A stretch of DNA of 64,000 nt. Origin: Sphaeramia orbicularis. Taxonomy: Eukaryota > Chordata > Actinopteri > Kurtiformes > Apogonidae. Numbering within the stretch: the first letter of the stretch is position 1; each line of letters begins with the position of its first letter. The stretch spans positions 25,829,110 through 25,893,109 of the forward strand of contig NC_043962.1 in the NCBI RefSeq assembly GCF_902148855.1, in the 5' to 3' direction. Position numbers and translations under genes: made by a program. Positions 48,214-61,137 of this stretch are shown one piece after another. The notes under the pieces were generated by a model. That model ran no database searches and was not told where the DNA came from. It saw only the letters and a program-made list of their open reading frames with translations.

Positions 48214-51200
48214 ATGAGGATGAAGTGGACGGCTCTGTGCCTTGTGGCACTACTCTTATATGGCAGCTTTTGTGATGCTCAGCGGTTTCAAGAAATCATC
48301 GGACAGTCACCTCATGATCACCAACAAGGGAAGCAGATCATTGAGAGGCCATTGCAATGGTCATTCCCTGCAGATCCAACGACGAGGCCTGAAATTCTCA
48401 TTCCAAATGAGATAAGACATCCTGCATCTGCAAATAGTGTGGCTGTTAACTGTGGGGAGAACATAGTTCAGGTTATAGTCCAGAAGGATATGTTTGGGAT
48501 TGGACAATACGTCGATCCAAGGCACCTTACTCTTGGAAGCTGTGGTTTCGTAACAGAGGATATAGCTAATGATGGTTCTTCAGTGATAGTTTTTCAGTCT
48601 GAAGTGCATGGTTGTGACAGTTCATTAAGTGTAAGCATCATGATAATCCCAGGCACTGAAATAATGAATATCAACTATATGAACTATATGAAAATATGCA
48701 TTGCAGTGTTTCTTTAACTGATTTCTTTTTTCAGATGACACAAGACTCTTTAATCTACACATATGATCTAAAGTATAATCCTGAAGGTGTTGTAATGAGA
48801 ATCAACAGAGCTGCTGTAACTGTGGAATGCCACTATCCAAGGTTTGTGACATATAAACACTTTTACTTAATTGTTATCAATTATTACAAGTTCTGTAAGT
48901 ATAAATTGCAAAATGTTATTTGGTACATTTAACTGCATGCACAAAGTACTTTTAAGATTATCTGCCTTCAAAGAAAACATGTTTGATCATTCAGGATACA
49001 CAATGTGAGCAGTCTACCTCTAATACCCTACTGGGTTCCATTTTCTGCAACGAAGGTGTCAGAGGAGTTCTTGTACTTCACCCTGAAACTTATGACTGGT
49101 AAGTAAACAAATCCATATTTAAGATTATTTTCAGTTCACCTATGCTTTGAATTCTTTGACTTGTAAAGAACAAATATGTTTTGTTTGCAGTACTAAAATG
49201 ATGTTATTTTACTGCACAGATGACTGGCAGCATCAGAGATCAACCGACGTATACTACTTAGGAACGTCTATTAAAATTGAGGCTTCTGTCATGCAGTACT
49301 TCCATGTGCCCCTTCGTGTTTTCATCGACAGATGTGTGATTTCTATTCGTCCTGACCCAACCTCCAACCCTAACTATGCCTTCATTGAAAATGGGTGCAG
49401 TAATTTAATATGCTCATTTACACTGATCTGTGCAGCAATTAAAGCATTTAATGAATCGACATGTTGCCAGTCTATGATGTTGTTTTGTATGTGTTCCTTT
49501 GCAGATGTTTAGTTGACGGTATTAACTCAGCATCAAAGTTTATGAATCGCGATGCAGACGATAAGCTTCGGTTTGAGTTGGCAGCCTTAATGTTCCAGGG
49601 TTATGAAAATGAAAGGGTGAGCATTTCTAAAACTAACTTCATACTCTGTGCGTCATGTCAAATGAAACAAATTACTTCTCTAAAACAGCACTGCTTCTTC
49701 ATTGTCTCAAATAGCTGTACATCACCTGTTACTTGAAAGCAACATCTATCAATCACGGGATTAATAGTGAACGCAGAGCTTGTTCCTACAGTAATGGGTA
49801 AGTGGATTTCCATCTGTGTTAGTAAAGAAGCATGACCAGAATGAGTATAATCGGGATTTACTGATTGCATCTCTCTTACTTCCAGGTGGTATGAGGCGAG
49901 TGGAGTTAATGAAGCTTGCAACACCTGTGATAGTTCTGGACCAGCCAGTTCTGGGCAGAGTACGTTTGTTAATTATAATCCTGGATCAACCTCTGGTTCA
50001 GCAGGCTCTGGTCAAAGGGTTTCTCAATCTGGATCACGTGTTACATACAATCCTGGACAGCAAGGGGGAGTTACCTCTCAGTCTGGAGTAACCACTGGTG
50101 CAGGCAGTGGGACTTACCATTCAGGATATCAGTCTGGTGCAGGCTCTCAACCTGGATCAGGCAGTGTAACTCACCATTCAGGATATCAGTCTGGTGCAGG
50201 CTCTCAACCTGGATCAGGCAGTGTAACTCACCATTCAGGGTATCAGTCCGGCGCAGGCTCTCAATCTGGATCTGGTAGTGTAACTTACCATCCAAAACAG
50301 CCTTCTGGTACAGGCTCTCAATCTGGATCAGGCAGTGGAACTTACCATTCAGCATCTCAGTCCGGTGCAGGCTCTCAGTCTGGATCTGGTAGTGTAACTT
50401 ACCATTCAGGGTATCAGTCCGGTGCAGGCTCTCAATCTGGATCAGGTAGTGCAACTTACCATCCAAAACAGCCTTCTGGTGCAGGCTCTCAATCTGGATC
50501 AGGCAGTGGAACTTACCATTCAGCATCTCAGTCCGGTGCAGGCTCTCAATCTGGATCAGGTAGTGTAACTTACCATCCAAAACAGCCTTCTGGTACAGGC
50601 TCTCAATCTGGATCAGGCAGTGTAAGTTACCATTCAGGGTATCAGTCCAGTGCAGGCTCTCAATCTGGATCAGGTAGTGTAACTTACCATCCAAAACAGC
50701 CTTCTGGTGCAGGCTCTCAATCTGGATCAGGCAGTGGGACTTACCATTCAGTGTCTCAGTCCGGTGCAGGCTCTCAATCTGGATCAGGTAGTGTAACTTA
50801 CCATCCAAAACAGCCAATCGGCACAGTCGCTCATCCTGGATCAGTCAGTGTAAGTTACCATTCAGGGTATCAGTCTAGTTCAGGCGCTCCATCTGGACCA
50901 GGTACTGTAGATTACAATCCAAAACAGCCAATCGGCACAGTCGCTCATCCTGGATCAGTCAGTGTAAGTTACCATTCAGGATATCAGCCTGGTCCAGGTG
51001 CTCCATCTGGACCAGGTACTGTAGATTACAATCCAAAACAGCCAATCGGCACAGTCGCTCATCCTGGATCAGTCAGTGTAAGTTACCATTCAGGGTATCA
51101 GTCTAGTTCAGGCGCTCCATCTGGACCAGGTACTGTAGATTACAATCCAAAACAGCCAATCGGCACAGTCGTTCATCCTGGATCAGCCAGTGTAAGTTAC

Positions 51201-51592
51201 CATTCAGGGTATCCGTCTGGTCCAGGCTCTCCATCTGGATCAGGAAGTGGCACATACAATCCAGTCCAGTCATCTGGTACAGCCTCGCAATCTGGATCAA
51301 GCAGTGTAACTTACTTCTCAAAGAAGCTGGCTAGTGCAACAGCCCATGCGACTCAAAATTCAAACAAAGTACCAAGAGCAAGACGGGATGTGGCTGAAAA
51401 ACAAAGTACAGGTGAGTTATATCAAAAAATTCTATCTAAATCTATTAGCTTTGATGTAAGACATAGAAATTGTTTTGCCTGTCTTTAACAGAGATGCAAA
51501 CAGTAACACACATCCATTTTTTTCTTTCAGTTATGGAATGGGAGAGCCAGGTCACCTTGGAAATTCGCGTTCATCAAAACCCAGATGCTTAA
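48214..51592 (+). CDS. zp3: ZP3-type egg-envelope protein with an expanded Ser/Gly/Tyr/Gln repeat domain
   Basis: Exons: 48214-48630, 48735-48841, 48995-49098, 49220-49394, 49505-49616, 49715-49797, 49886-51411, 51531-51592, giving 861 aa, about twice the usual ZP3 length. Signal peptide about 1-22. The ZP domain starts near residue 76 (VAVNCGENIV) and includes MTQDSLIYTY, ECHYPR and ACSYSN, all ZP3-like. After the ZP-C end (WYEASGVNEACNTCDSS) exon 7 codes for about 21 repeats of 19 residues (about 405-814), typically TYHSGYQSGAGSQSGSGSV or a YHPKQPSG variant. RARR at 829-832 is a furin site, and a short tail (MEWESQVTLEIRVHQ) follows with no membrane anchor. The repeats precede the cleavage site, so they should remain in the mature envelope protein. 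Fish have several ZP3 paralogues; which one this is is not settled. The poly(A) signal is at 51616-51621, only 24 bases after the stop. Confidence 0.93.
50104..51330 (+). repeat. Coding tandem array, 57-bp unit, with a 114-bp higher-order section
   Basis: The unit is 19 codons (57 bp), about 21 copies, all in frame inside exon 7 of the ZP3-type gene. In 50806-51180 two unit types alternate as a 114-bp (38-codon) block, PKQPIGTVAHPG... then YHSGYQSSSGAPSGPG..., repeated three times almost without change. The 5' half mixes SGYQ, PKQP and SASQ units in a less regular order. Confidence 0.95.
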
Positions 51593-51649
51593 CTCCACTC
51601 TGCCAAGGCTATGACAATAAAAATAACCCTTTCCAATGAACGTTGGTTC

Positions 51650-53456
51650 ATTACTGTGTGCATGTTATTTCCTTTGCTAATATGCCTTGTGAATGCTTAA
51701 GTTAAGATGAGAAAGCACACTAAACCCTAATGAATTAAATATAACATATAAATATACATGATTGTTAGAAAGCTGAATCCAATTTATATTGTGATGTTTG
51801 TACTAATGTTACACTTTGTTCTTCCTTCTCTCACTGTGTGCATTGCGCTGGATTATTTCAAAATTTGTCGAAAATAAAAAAAATGTGCTTCCATTTCCTT
51901 TTAGTGAGGTTTATTAGGTAATCAACCAAATAAGTATCTGCAAAAACACTCAAAACAGGGTTGTAGAAAACACCTTTAATATCATACTCGATCAGTCATT
52001 ACAATCTGTGAGATATAAGAAAAAATACACACAAATCTGACTTGACTAAGGCTGTTAACCTTGACCCCAACACCACTTATTAGGGAAAATTTGGGCGATT
52101 ATTACAGTCAAAGAACATGAGGTTGAGGTTTTCTATTACTGCATGAGTGAGCATGTATCGCCTCCACGTGACACCTATTGAAAACTGCAGCTTAAGGAGC
52201 CACTGGGTTTCAGCACCACAGGACATGGACAGCTCCTCTCATCCTGGTCCATCCGTGGTTTGTGTTTTATGTGTTCCCTGTCTGGTTGATTTACAATCTG
52301 TGGTACAGTAGTAGATAAAGAAATTATAATATACAGGAGTTTTTATGTATTAAAAACCTAAAGCCTACTTTTGCCTCAGTCCTCTACAGAATGTATCATC
52401 TTTCTGTTGTCTTAAATAAAGCTTCTGTTTGAAAGTCTGGAGAATTTACAGCAAGTTTTACAAAAAGTTGTGTATTTTTTTCTTGCATTTGCGCTTGTTA
52501 TTTAGCCTGACTTAGCGCTCAATGTATTGATCTATTTTTTGCTTCATTTCCCGTTGCACTGGTGTGTCAGCATTTAGCTCTGCTGTGTCTGTTTACCTCT
52601 GTGTGTCTTAATGTCAGTGTGTGTTTTCTTTAGTCATAGGCCTGGTTATCACTCAGCGGGCAAAAAAAATAATGATGGGGTTAAAAGAAACAGCCAGTTT
52701 GGTTCAGATTTGTAAAGGAATATACCTAGTGAAGTGTGACTTTCCCAGGGAACCCTTGGATCCCATGCCTAATGCGGTCTAAGGTTTTCAGTTCGAGAAC
52801 CACAGATGCTGCGTGTGTTAGTGCCAGTGCCATGTTTCTCTCATCAGTTTTTTTTTTTTTTTTTTTTTTTAACCAATTGTCTTTCTACGCCACCGTTTTG
52901 CTGTTTGAAGAGCCTCAAGGCTACCTCTGCCTGCATCCATTCTTGACAGCCTGCTGATACGGTAACAGCACTGACGTTATAACCCCCTCCTCCTCCCTCC
53001 TCCCCCCTCCTCCCCCTGTCTCTGCCTGTCTCCGCACTGCTGGCCAGTACCCGTTGTGTGGCACAGGCAGGCAGCATCAGGACCAGACATTTGGTGAGGA
53101 TCAACACGGACTGCGGGCGCAAACTGCTCGCTTATGGTTCGTCTGGACATACCGGGGGGGGACACAGGATTACATTTTAATTTCCGCGGCGTTGTGCGTT
53201 GTCTCTACATCACTTTGCCGTGATCCCCCCCCACCCCCCCCTCCTCCTCCTACGCTGTGGATGGTTGACTGCAGATTTGATGGTGCTGAGCAGGCTCGTC
53301 TGATTGAAGGCTTGCGGCCAGGGGGGGCATCTGCGGGGCCGTAGAGACAGAACCCTGTGTCCACGGGGTTGTGTTCGTCCTCTGCACTGTGGTTGTGAAT
53401 GGACTGCGCTCCCTCCGTGATTTTCTGCAGTCGCTCTGAGTCATTTGTGGAAGAAG
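51650..53456. other. ZP3-to-mapk8ip2 interval and mapk8ip2 leader
   Basis: From 51650 to 52840 the sequence is non-coding and unremarkable. A poly(T) run lies at 52849-52871. From about 52970 to 53450 pyrimidine-rich and C-rich runs and CpGs suggest the promoter and 5' UTR of mapk8ip2. Long antisense frames here are compositional. Confidence 0.45.
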
Positions 53457-53521
53457 ATGGCGGACAGGGCTGAGATGTTTTCCCTATCCACTTTCCATTC
53501 CCTCTCTCCTCCTGGATGCAG
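53457..53521 (+). CDS. mapk8ip2: MAPK8IP2 (JIP2), first coding exon only
   Basis: The exon codes for [21 protein letters not shown] plus two bases of the next codon and ends in a strong donor (CAG|GTAAGAG). The wording matches the N-terminus of vertebrate JIP2, a scaffold for the JNK pathway in neurons and endocrine cells, as I remember it. The ATG has A at -3 and G at +4. None of the expected following exon (PPQDISLEEFDDED in mammals) was found in 53522-64000 on this strand, so the rest lies beyond the window in a long intron or is missing. In mammals the gene lies next to CHKB in the same relative orientation. Confidence 0.85.
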
Positions 53522-54439
53522 GTAAGAGCGTACATGGAAGGTACCAGAGCAGGGATGACGGAGGAGGATGTGCGTGGTTGATGAGATGAGAGAATGACAC
53601 TGAAGACGTTTCGTGTTTTGGTGACTGCAGTGTAAATCCCATTTCCATCCATGGGTAATAGATATCTAGAATAACCTGCCAGGCCTAGCTCTGCCTCTGA
53701 GCGCGCCTGGAGGTGCTGCAGCTGAGCAAAGCTGGTTGTTTGTGTTTTGGAGGTGATGCATTTGTTAAATCCAGCTGTTTTAGAGGACAAACATTTGACT
53801 CCTAATGGAAAAAATGTTAAAAATGATTAATGGAAAATAATGACAAGTGACTGATTTTTAGTTGTCGCGACAGTCAACCGCCTTGCGCATTCCGTATGAG
53901 GCCCACGCCCTGTTGAGTCCAGCCCTGGCAAGGGCATGTTCCTGAACAATAATATACCAAGACAGACCGGTTCCAGCGTTGTTTCAAACGCTTCTAATCT
54001 GCCCTCTGCGACATGCAATATGATATTTGTGCATGTGTTTATTCCATACCCAAGCACAATGTGAGTGGGATTCTACTGGGTGGCACCAGAACTCAATAAC
54101 TGGTGTAGAATCGGTGTTTTAACTACATCTTTTAATCCATTGTTTGTTTTATGTAAAGTTAAAGATATTAACACTGGCTTTCTTCAGTGTATTTGATGTT
54201 GATCAGTTAAGATTATTAAGAATTCTGCACCACTTTTTCATGATTTAGATGATATTGTGAAAGATGCTACTGCTGTTTTAGAATCTTTTTTGCCTGAAGG
54301 CATGTGATGCTCATTGTTAAGAAAGTATATCATTGCATCAGCTTCTGCTTCAGTGTGATTCTCACACTACATGTGTTAAAGACTTTCTACTGCTGCAAGG
54401 CCTCCCTAAAAACCATTACAACCTAATACTTACAGTACA

Positions 54440-54650
54440 ATACAATACAATACTGTGCATATAACAACTGAAAGGGTTCTATCTGCACTCTTTTACTTTG
54501 TTTTAATTGATTATTATTTATGTTTTATTGATTATGTTTTAATTGTAATTGTGTGTTTTTAACCTGTCTCTTTTCCATTTTTGTAAAGCACTGTGAATTG
54601 TCTTGTGTGTGAATTGTACTATACAAATAAATCTGCCTTGCCTTTCCTAC
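54440..54650 (+). repeat. LINE/SINE 3' tail fragment
   Basis: TTGTAAAGCACTGTGAATTG followed by GAATTGTACTATACAAATAAAT and a TGCC-rich end is the usual 3' end of several fish non-LTR elements. Only the tail is recognisable. Confidence 0.6.
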
Positions 54651-57600
54651 TTAGAAACAATAATGTAATTATCTCTCACCACAGATTGGATAATGTTCAC
54701 TGGCCACACATAAAAGAAGAAAGAATAAATAACAAGAATTATATGAAAAAGGCCAAAGAGTGATATTTGTTGGTGATTGAAGTGCCAAAGCTGAGGCTCA
54801 CTGCACTTAAAAACCATGCATCATCATTTATCTGTCTGTTGTCATACTTCCCATTTGATACAGTGCATATACTCTTGAAGAAAGGTACTTTTTTATCCAC
54901 TGTGCTCATGGAATACTGTATCTCATTTCAAATCAATAAGACCTTTTTGCATGACTACCAATGACCTTAGCTCAGAGCACAGTGCAGTGCTTTGGCTGTT
55001 ACTTCAATATTTTTAATTTAGAGCCCAGACCATCAGTTCGAGCAAGCTAATGGTAATTGTATTAGAGTAATGGCAGGTCTGAGACTGTTCTTTATGCAGC
55101 TTTTTGACCTGCCTATACAATCAGTCACTGCCGTCTACTCTTAAAGTCTTTACATCTTATTACTTAGAGTCAGGATTCAAAGAACTTGATCCTTGATCTG
55201 TATTCATGGGGGATTAGCAAGCAATTTATACATATAACCAGTTGTGTGGAAAACTGAAGATATGTCAAGAACAGCTGTTAGTTTTATTTGCAGAATAGTT
55301 AGTTTCACTATATTTTTGTGTGTATGCCAGACATGTTGTGTATGTTTAAATCCACCAGGGATCATTTATTTCAGACTGAAATGTCCTTAACTTGTATTGA
55401 GCAAATATCAGTGTGTGATTGATGATGTAAATAATGCAGTATTGAGTGCGGATGTTCCTTTAATGGTGTGTGTCCGTTAGCATGCCTTTTTTTCCCATGG
55501 TTCCATTTTTTGTATGTGATGGACTCACCAACAGCTGGGTGATGGAGTGGTACAGTAATCTGTTTTATATAACTCATAACACTGTTTTCAATGGGCAACA
55601 TAATCCATAAGGGAACATATATCCCTCCTCTGAGCACTTTTTTGTCCCACAGCGTAAAGAAGCTATTAGTATTATTATCATTTTATTTTATTATAATTAT
55701 TATTTGGTGCAAACAATAAAACCTAAAAAGTGGACAGAATGTAGAGTTCTCCAGTCAATGTATTATTGATTATTATATAGTTTTTCATGTCTGTTGCTTC
55801 CTAGAGTATTGTGAAGGAAATTCTTGCTATCCTCAAGAAACAGAACCATTTCAACACTGAATTCTGTCAGCACTGATAAAAGTTCACAGAATGACATTGC
55901 ATCCATTCTGAGACTTAATCTTATATGAATGTGTGGATGAATATCGTTCTCATTTTTCAGCATTAATAATTCCTGCTGTTGCTCAACATACATAAAGATA
56001 TGAAAATGTGGGATTGATTTCCTAATAGCCCCTACTATAATTGATGGATTACATTTTTTGAAGCTGACAGAGGCAGAGCTGAAGCCAGAGTGGATTTTTT
56101 AAGGCCAGTGTAATAACACTAGCTTATAGTGGAGCTGATAAAAAATGAATTCCAGGATATCAACCTGTGGAAAAAAAACAACATTTAAGCCATAGTTGTT
56201 AACACTTAAGGAAATAAAGAAATAAACACTGACCTGGAAGTGAATATCAAGCTAATCCTAAAACATAGGCAATTTTGGTTATTTGTTTTACGTATTCTTA
56301 GTCTGTTTTTCCTGTTGTAAGTATGACATTATCAACAAAGTAGTATTGTATTTTTACATCATTTAGAATAGTTTGTTAAACTGTATGTTCTGTTGTTGCC
56401 AGTCTGTTTTCTATTGCTGCAGTAGTGTAGTTTTTTTTTTTATTTTTATTTCCTAATCATTAGGACGTTTTACAGTTGTTTTAGTAATATAGCTGACAAT
56501 TTTTGATTTGCATCAGAATTCAAGTATTTTTAAATTTAATTTTTATTTTCATTGATTTCCAATAGAAAAACATACATAACACATCAACACATACCAGACT
56601 AACTGCACAATAAAATGCAAGCTAACCTCACTGCATGCACACATACATACACAAAAGTGTGTAAGAGAAAAATAAAAGAAAAATAATTACAAAAAAGAAA
56701 TTAAAAAAAAAAAAAACAATAGCAATAATAATGACACACATAAAGAAAAAAAGTATTATTATAGTTGTAGTATTGTAGTTTTGTATTTCCCAATCACTGG
56801 GAAGTTTTACAGTTGTTTTAGTAATATAGCTCCGAATTTTTGATTTGCATCAGACCTCAAGTTTAACACAATCAAATGAAACTCTTGCTTCATCTCACAG
56901 TAGCACTTTCATTTTTATTTTTTTTTTTGCTTTTCCTACTAATGTATTTTCAATCCCTCTGAATTTATTTCCACTCTCTGACTCCTTGTGCACTAGATTC
57001 TTATATGTTAAGCAGTTGATGTTCCACTTTTGCCTTCAGACTCTTTGAAGGCAGTTGGAGAAGGCACAGGCAGCAAACTGGGTTGTGGTGGTTATGGTTA
57101 CCATGGAGTAAGAGGCTTAAATCAAATTCAGTTTCATAGCTTAAGCTTTTTGTCTCTACCTTCCTCCTGCTGCTGCTCTTCCTGTTTCTCTCTGTATTTT
57201 TTTCTATTTCTGCCCTCTTTTTGCCCATATTCTGTCTCATTGTACAACCACCGCATGCTTTTCATGTGTCAATCTTAGCAAAGCCTGCTCTAAATGCTTT
57301 GTTTTTCAGCCTAATATTTATTTAAAGAGTCTTATTTATGCAGCCTGTGAGATTTGTTTTCCATGATGCTGGGTTTTTTCCCCCTCATCTATCAGCAGCA
57401 TTCATTTACATGTGATTAATGGTAGTTATTTACACAGTCTGTGAGATTCGTCTTTACTTTGATATTACGTGCATTTTAATCAGCGCCATCCATAGTGTTA
57501 TAATGCGGATCTACATGAAGTCATCTTTTCTGGGTAAACTGATGGATCATTCTTGTGTTTGGAAAAATATGGTATGATCTTCAAGACTGGCTTCTGACAC

Positions 57601-60600
57601 AGACAATAGGAAGTGCTTCATTAGGTTAAATGTATGACTCATATGTGTGTGTGTGTGTGTGTTTGTGTGTAGGTGTGCGTATGTGTGTCTCTACATTACT
57701 GGTGATTGGTGGTGGGTGAAAAGCCTGGGAAATTGATCTTGTAAATGAGTCAGAAGCGAACACATCAAATGTCCTTGTTCTCCGAGGAAGATGATGTCAC
57801 TATGGAGCAGGTGCTGTTGGGTAAAAGGCGGCTTAATTACAGCACAGACATCCACATATCTCTAACTGCTGTGTCCTATTTTAATAGTATTATGCTAATG
57901 CTTTATTTTTATGTTTTGAAGTTTGTCTCGTCACACATGTGGGTATTTCATCTGTATTTCTTTAGTTCAATTAGACACATTTGAGGAATAGTTAATAAAT
58001 CAGAGTGTGGGTTTGCTATATCTAAAAGGATTAGAGTGTTATTGAGCATTTTAGGATCTAACAGAAAACATGATTGTGGTTTTGTGTCAGCGTGTGTGAG
58101 CATGTAGTCAGTTTTAAACAAGCAATGATGATGTTGTGATGGTTTGACAGTTTCAGTTCCGGGAGTGTTATCAGAGAATAACTGGCAGAACAAATGCAGG
58201 CTGGGGAGATTGTTTGCGTGAATCTGGGTGTGCCATTGCAGCAACATGACCAGCGTCAGTGAATGGTAATTTTATGCTGACTTGTTTTCTAGAGGTGGGA
58301 TTCACGGGTTTACTTCAGAAGAGATGAAGACTGATATGATGCAGGCCTGGTAGAGTGAGGATTTCCTTAAAGCTTAAACTTCATAATCCCAAAGAATGAT
58401 CACATGTGCAATACAAGGGATGTCACAGAGCAGAGTTTGATATGCAGTACCCAACATGACATGATAGTCACGATATTACTCAGACTTCAATGACCAGGAG
58501 CAAAAACACATGTCAACGGTTCACAGGCTGGATTTCACAGGTCTGAAATGGACTGTGAATTCCACATAAAACTAGGTGTTTCAGTAGAAGATGCTGAGTA
58601 TTTAACACCATTCAGTGTGTTCGCTTATTCTGTGTTTGCAGCCTTTTACTGACACACATCTGAAAATTTGCAATTTAGGGGAAAGGGGACAAACCGTGGT
58701 GGCTTGCATCGCAGGGCTGCAGGAGATCCCCTATAATAAGCACACAAACAAAATGGAGTCTGGAGAGACAGTAGAACATGGAGTAAAGGAGGAGGCCATA
58801 CCAGATGAGAGATAGTGGAAAAAGGAAATTAAAACTGAAGACAGGCAATATTAAAGGGCAGTTCATGCAAATTTCTACAATTAGTGTGTTTTGAATGATG
58901 AATGAGGAGAGTGGAGTATGGAAAAGTAGAACGGACACATGAATATACATCAATAAATCACTGTTTTAAAGTGATCATGAATAAGAGGGGAAGGAAATTA
59001 TTACATTTGCTTCTTGTTGCAACAAAAATGCTTTGTGTCATAACCAGTGCACTCACCCCATTTGAATTCAATATGTTTATTTTCTTCCCTCTTTGTCATT
59101 TCATGTAAACATCTGTCTGCCCCGAAACTTACCCTTCAAAAGTATCTGTTCCATTTATTTGTTAATGTTAGCTAACTTGAATGCAGCTGTGTTAATGTGG
59201 TATTTTTCCATTGTGTCTCACATAAATCACCTACATGTCTAAACACAGGTTCCCTGGGGAATGGGGTGGATTAATAACACATGAATGACCTTGTTTCTGC
59301 AGGTGTAGACATTATTTTATTATGAATTTGGTGAATTGGCTGAGGTTTTAAGTGTAAACACTTCATTATTGTACTTATGTAAAATTTTCAGTTATTCAGC
59401 ACAAACTTTCACTTACTTTTTCTCCCTATGTCTTCATGCAAACATCTGTACTTTCTACCTCTTGCAGGTTAAAAACAAATGCATTGTGAGTAGTTCTAGT
59501 ACTTGAATTTTAGAGGAATTGTTGATTATGAATCGTCGATTATTTTTTATTTTGCATCATTTTGCACTTTCCCAACACCAAAACCAATTTCAGCTAAATT
59601 GCGTCTGGATGAAAATAATTAGAATGCAACAGTAATACAAATAAAAGGCAATTTCTCTGTGTATCAATCACGTGACAAATACAACATGATGAAAATTACT
59701 TACCGGTAAATAATAACATGACACGAAAATTACTGAAAAGGTGAAAACAAAACAAGATGAGAACAAAAAAAGAAGAAGAAACTAGGCAAGAATAAGAAAG
59801 GACTGAACAAGACAAAAAGCATATTGGTGCTTTTATGAAACTGGTACCTAGAAACAGGACAGAGTGGCTAAAAATACAAACCAGATGTAGACTAATGATA
59901 TGAAGCTAGTTTGGAAGCAGTTTGGGTCTATTTTAGAAATAAATATTTACTGAGATAAAAAAGAAACTATTCAGATAAAACAGATTTTTATATTATTTTT
60001 ATACAAAAGTCTGCATGTAACACAGTAAAAAGGATGACTGGCTACTATTTTTCAAATATCTTTTTAGTCTCTCAAAGGTGCATTTTGGGAATCGAACTGA
60101 TTATGCAAGGCAGAATGTTTCACAAAAATGACCATTGTCACAAAATCACTCAAGATTTATATGTGTTTTAATGGGCAGGTTCCTCATGTAACGCGAGTGG
60201 ACACGATGGGTTACGCGCAAAATGTTGAATGAGATTGCCGATTCATGAAAAACCTGCATGTCTGGATTAGAAAAAACACCCGAATCCTCAAATTTATCAC
60301 ATTGTCTTTATTTATAGCGGTATATAAGACCATTTCAAGCCATGTTTCCAGATCAAATGCACTGACACCTGGATAGCTTTTCTTGTCCCAATTTTGGTCC
60401 TATTTTTTGCCCCAGTATTTTATTAAAAATGCATTAGTTTTGGGATGGCTCAGAGCAAGAATATAATTTTTTTGCATTTATCTGCGGTCATGATTAGGTA
60501 CATCCTAGGGGGAAATATGTTTAAATTTCTCTTTTATTATTGGGTCTAAAAAGCTGATAAAGTTCCATGTACCAAAATGAACCCAATTTCATAGAAACAC

Positions 60601-61137
60601 CCACTTAAGCTTAACTCTAAGATGTGAGCACTCCCAAAAACAAGATTTATGGAATTTTGGGGGTTCACTGAAATACTGACATGCTATTTTTGCCATGATT
60701 TCCCATTTTTCTATATCTTTTATCAATGCCTCTGTATTTCCTAACCTGATATCAAAAGAAATGAACAAAATGGAAATAGCATACTTTATAGCAGATATAA
60801 TTTTTTAACTGAACAAACACTGCCAGGCCAAGAAAAAAGTCACCATCAGGTTTTAATAAAATAAATGTGTTAGAGCTGTCCAAAATGAACCCAGTTTCAC
60901 AGAAGCACGCATATAAAAGATGTAATAAAATGAGGTTATTTCTTGTCTCTGATTTAGTGTAATCTGGATTCTCATTCAAAAAACAACATAAAATACGTAA
61001 CATGGTAAAATCATGTAGACAGGAGACAGACAGCTGAGAAAATGTGTCATAATGTCTAAGTCCTACCCTTAAATTGGCTGATTTTTACTTTAATACTTTA
61101 AGTGCTTTTCAGAGCCTGTACTTCTATACTTCTCTAA

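Noticed and set aside
50071-50817. 248-aa minus-strand open frame across the ZP3 repeats, with a second one at 51103-51321
   Set aside because: It is the mirror of an in-frame 57-bp coding repeat. A stop-free unit stays stop-free when repeated, and the protein has no family resemblance.
53170-53790. 206-aa minus-strand frame opposite mapk8ip2 exon 1
   Set aside because: It is low in complexity, with Gly and Pro runs from C-rich leader sequence, and no domain is recognisable. The real coding exon is on the other strand.
57745-57984. 79-aa frame starting MSQKRTHQMSLFSEEDD as a candidate mapk8ip2 exon
   Set aside because: It shows no match to the expected JIP2 continuation, lacks a fitting acceptor in phase, and its second half is hydrophobic, intron-like sequence.
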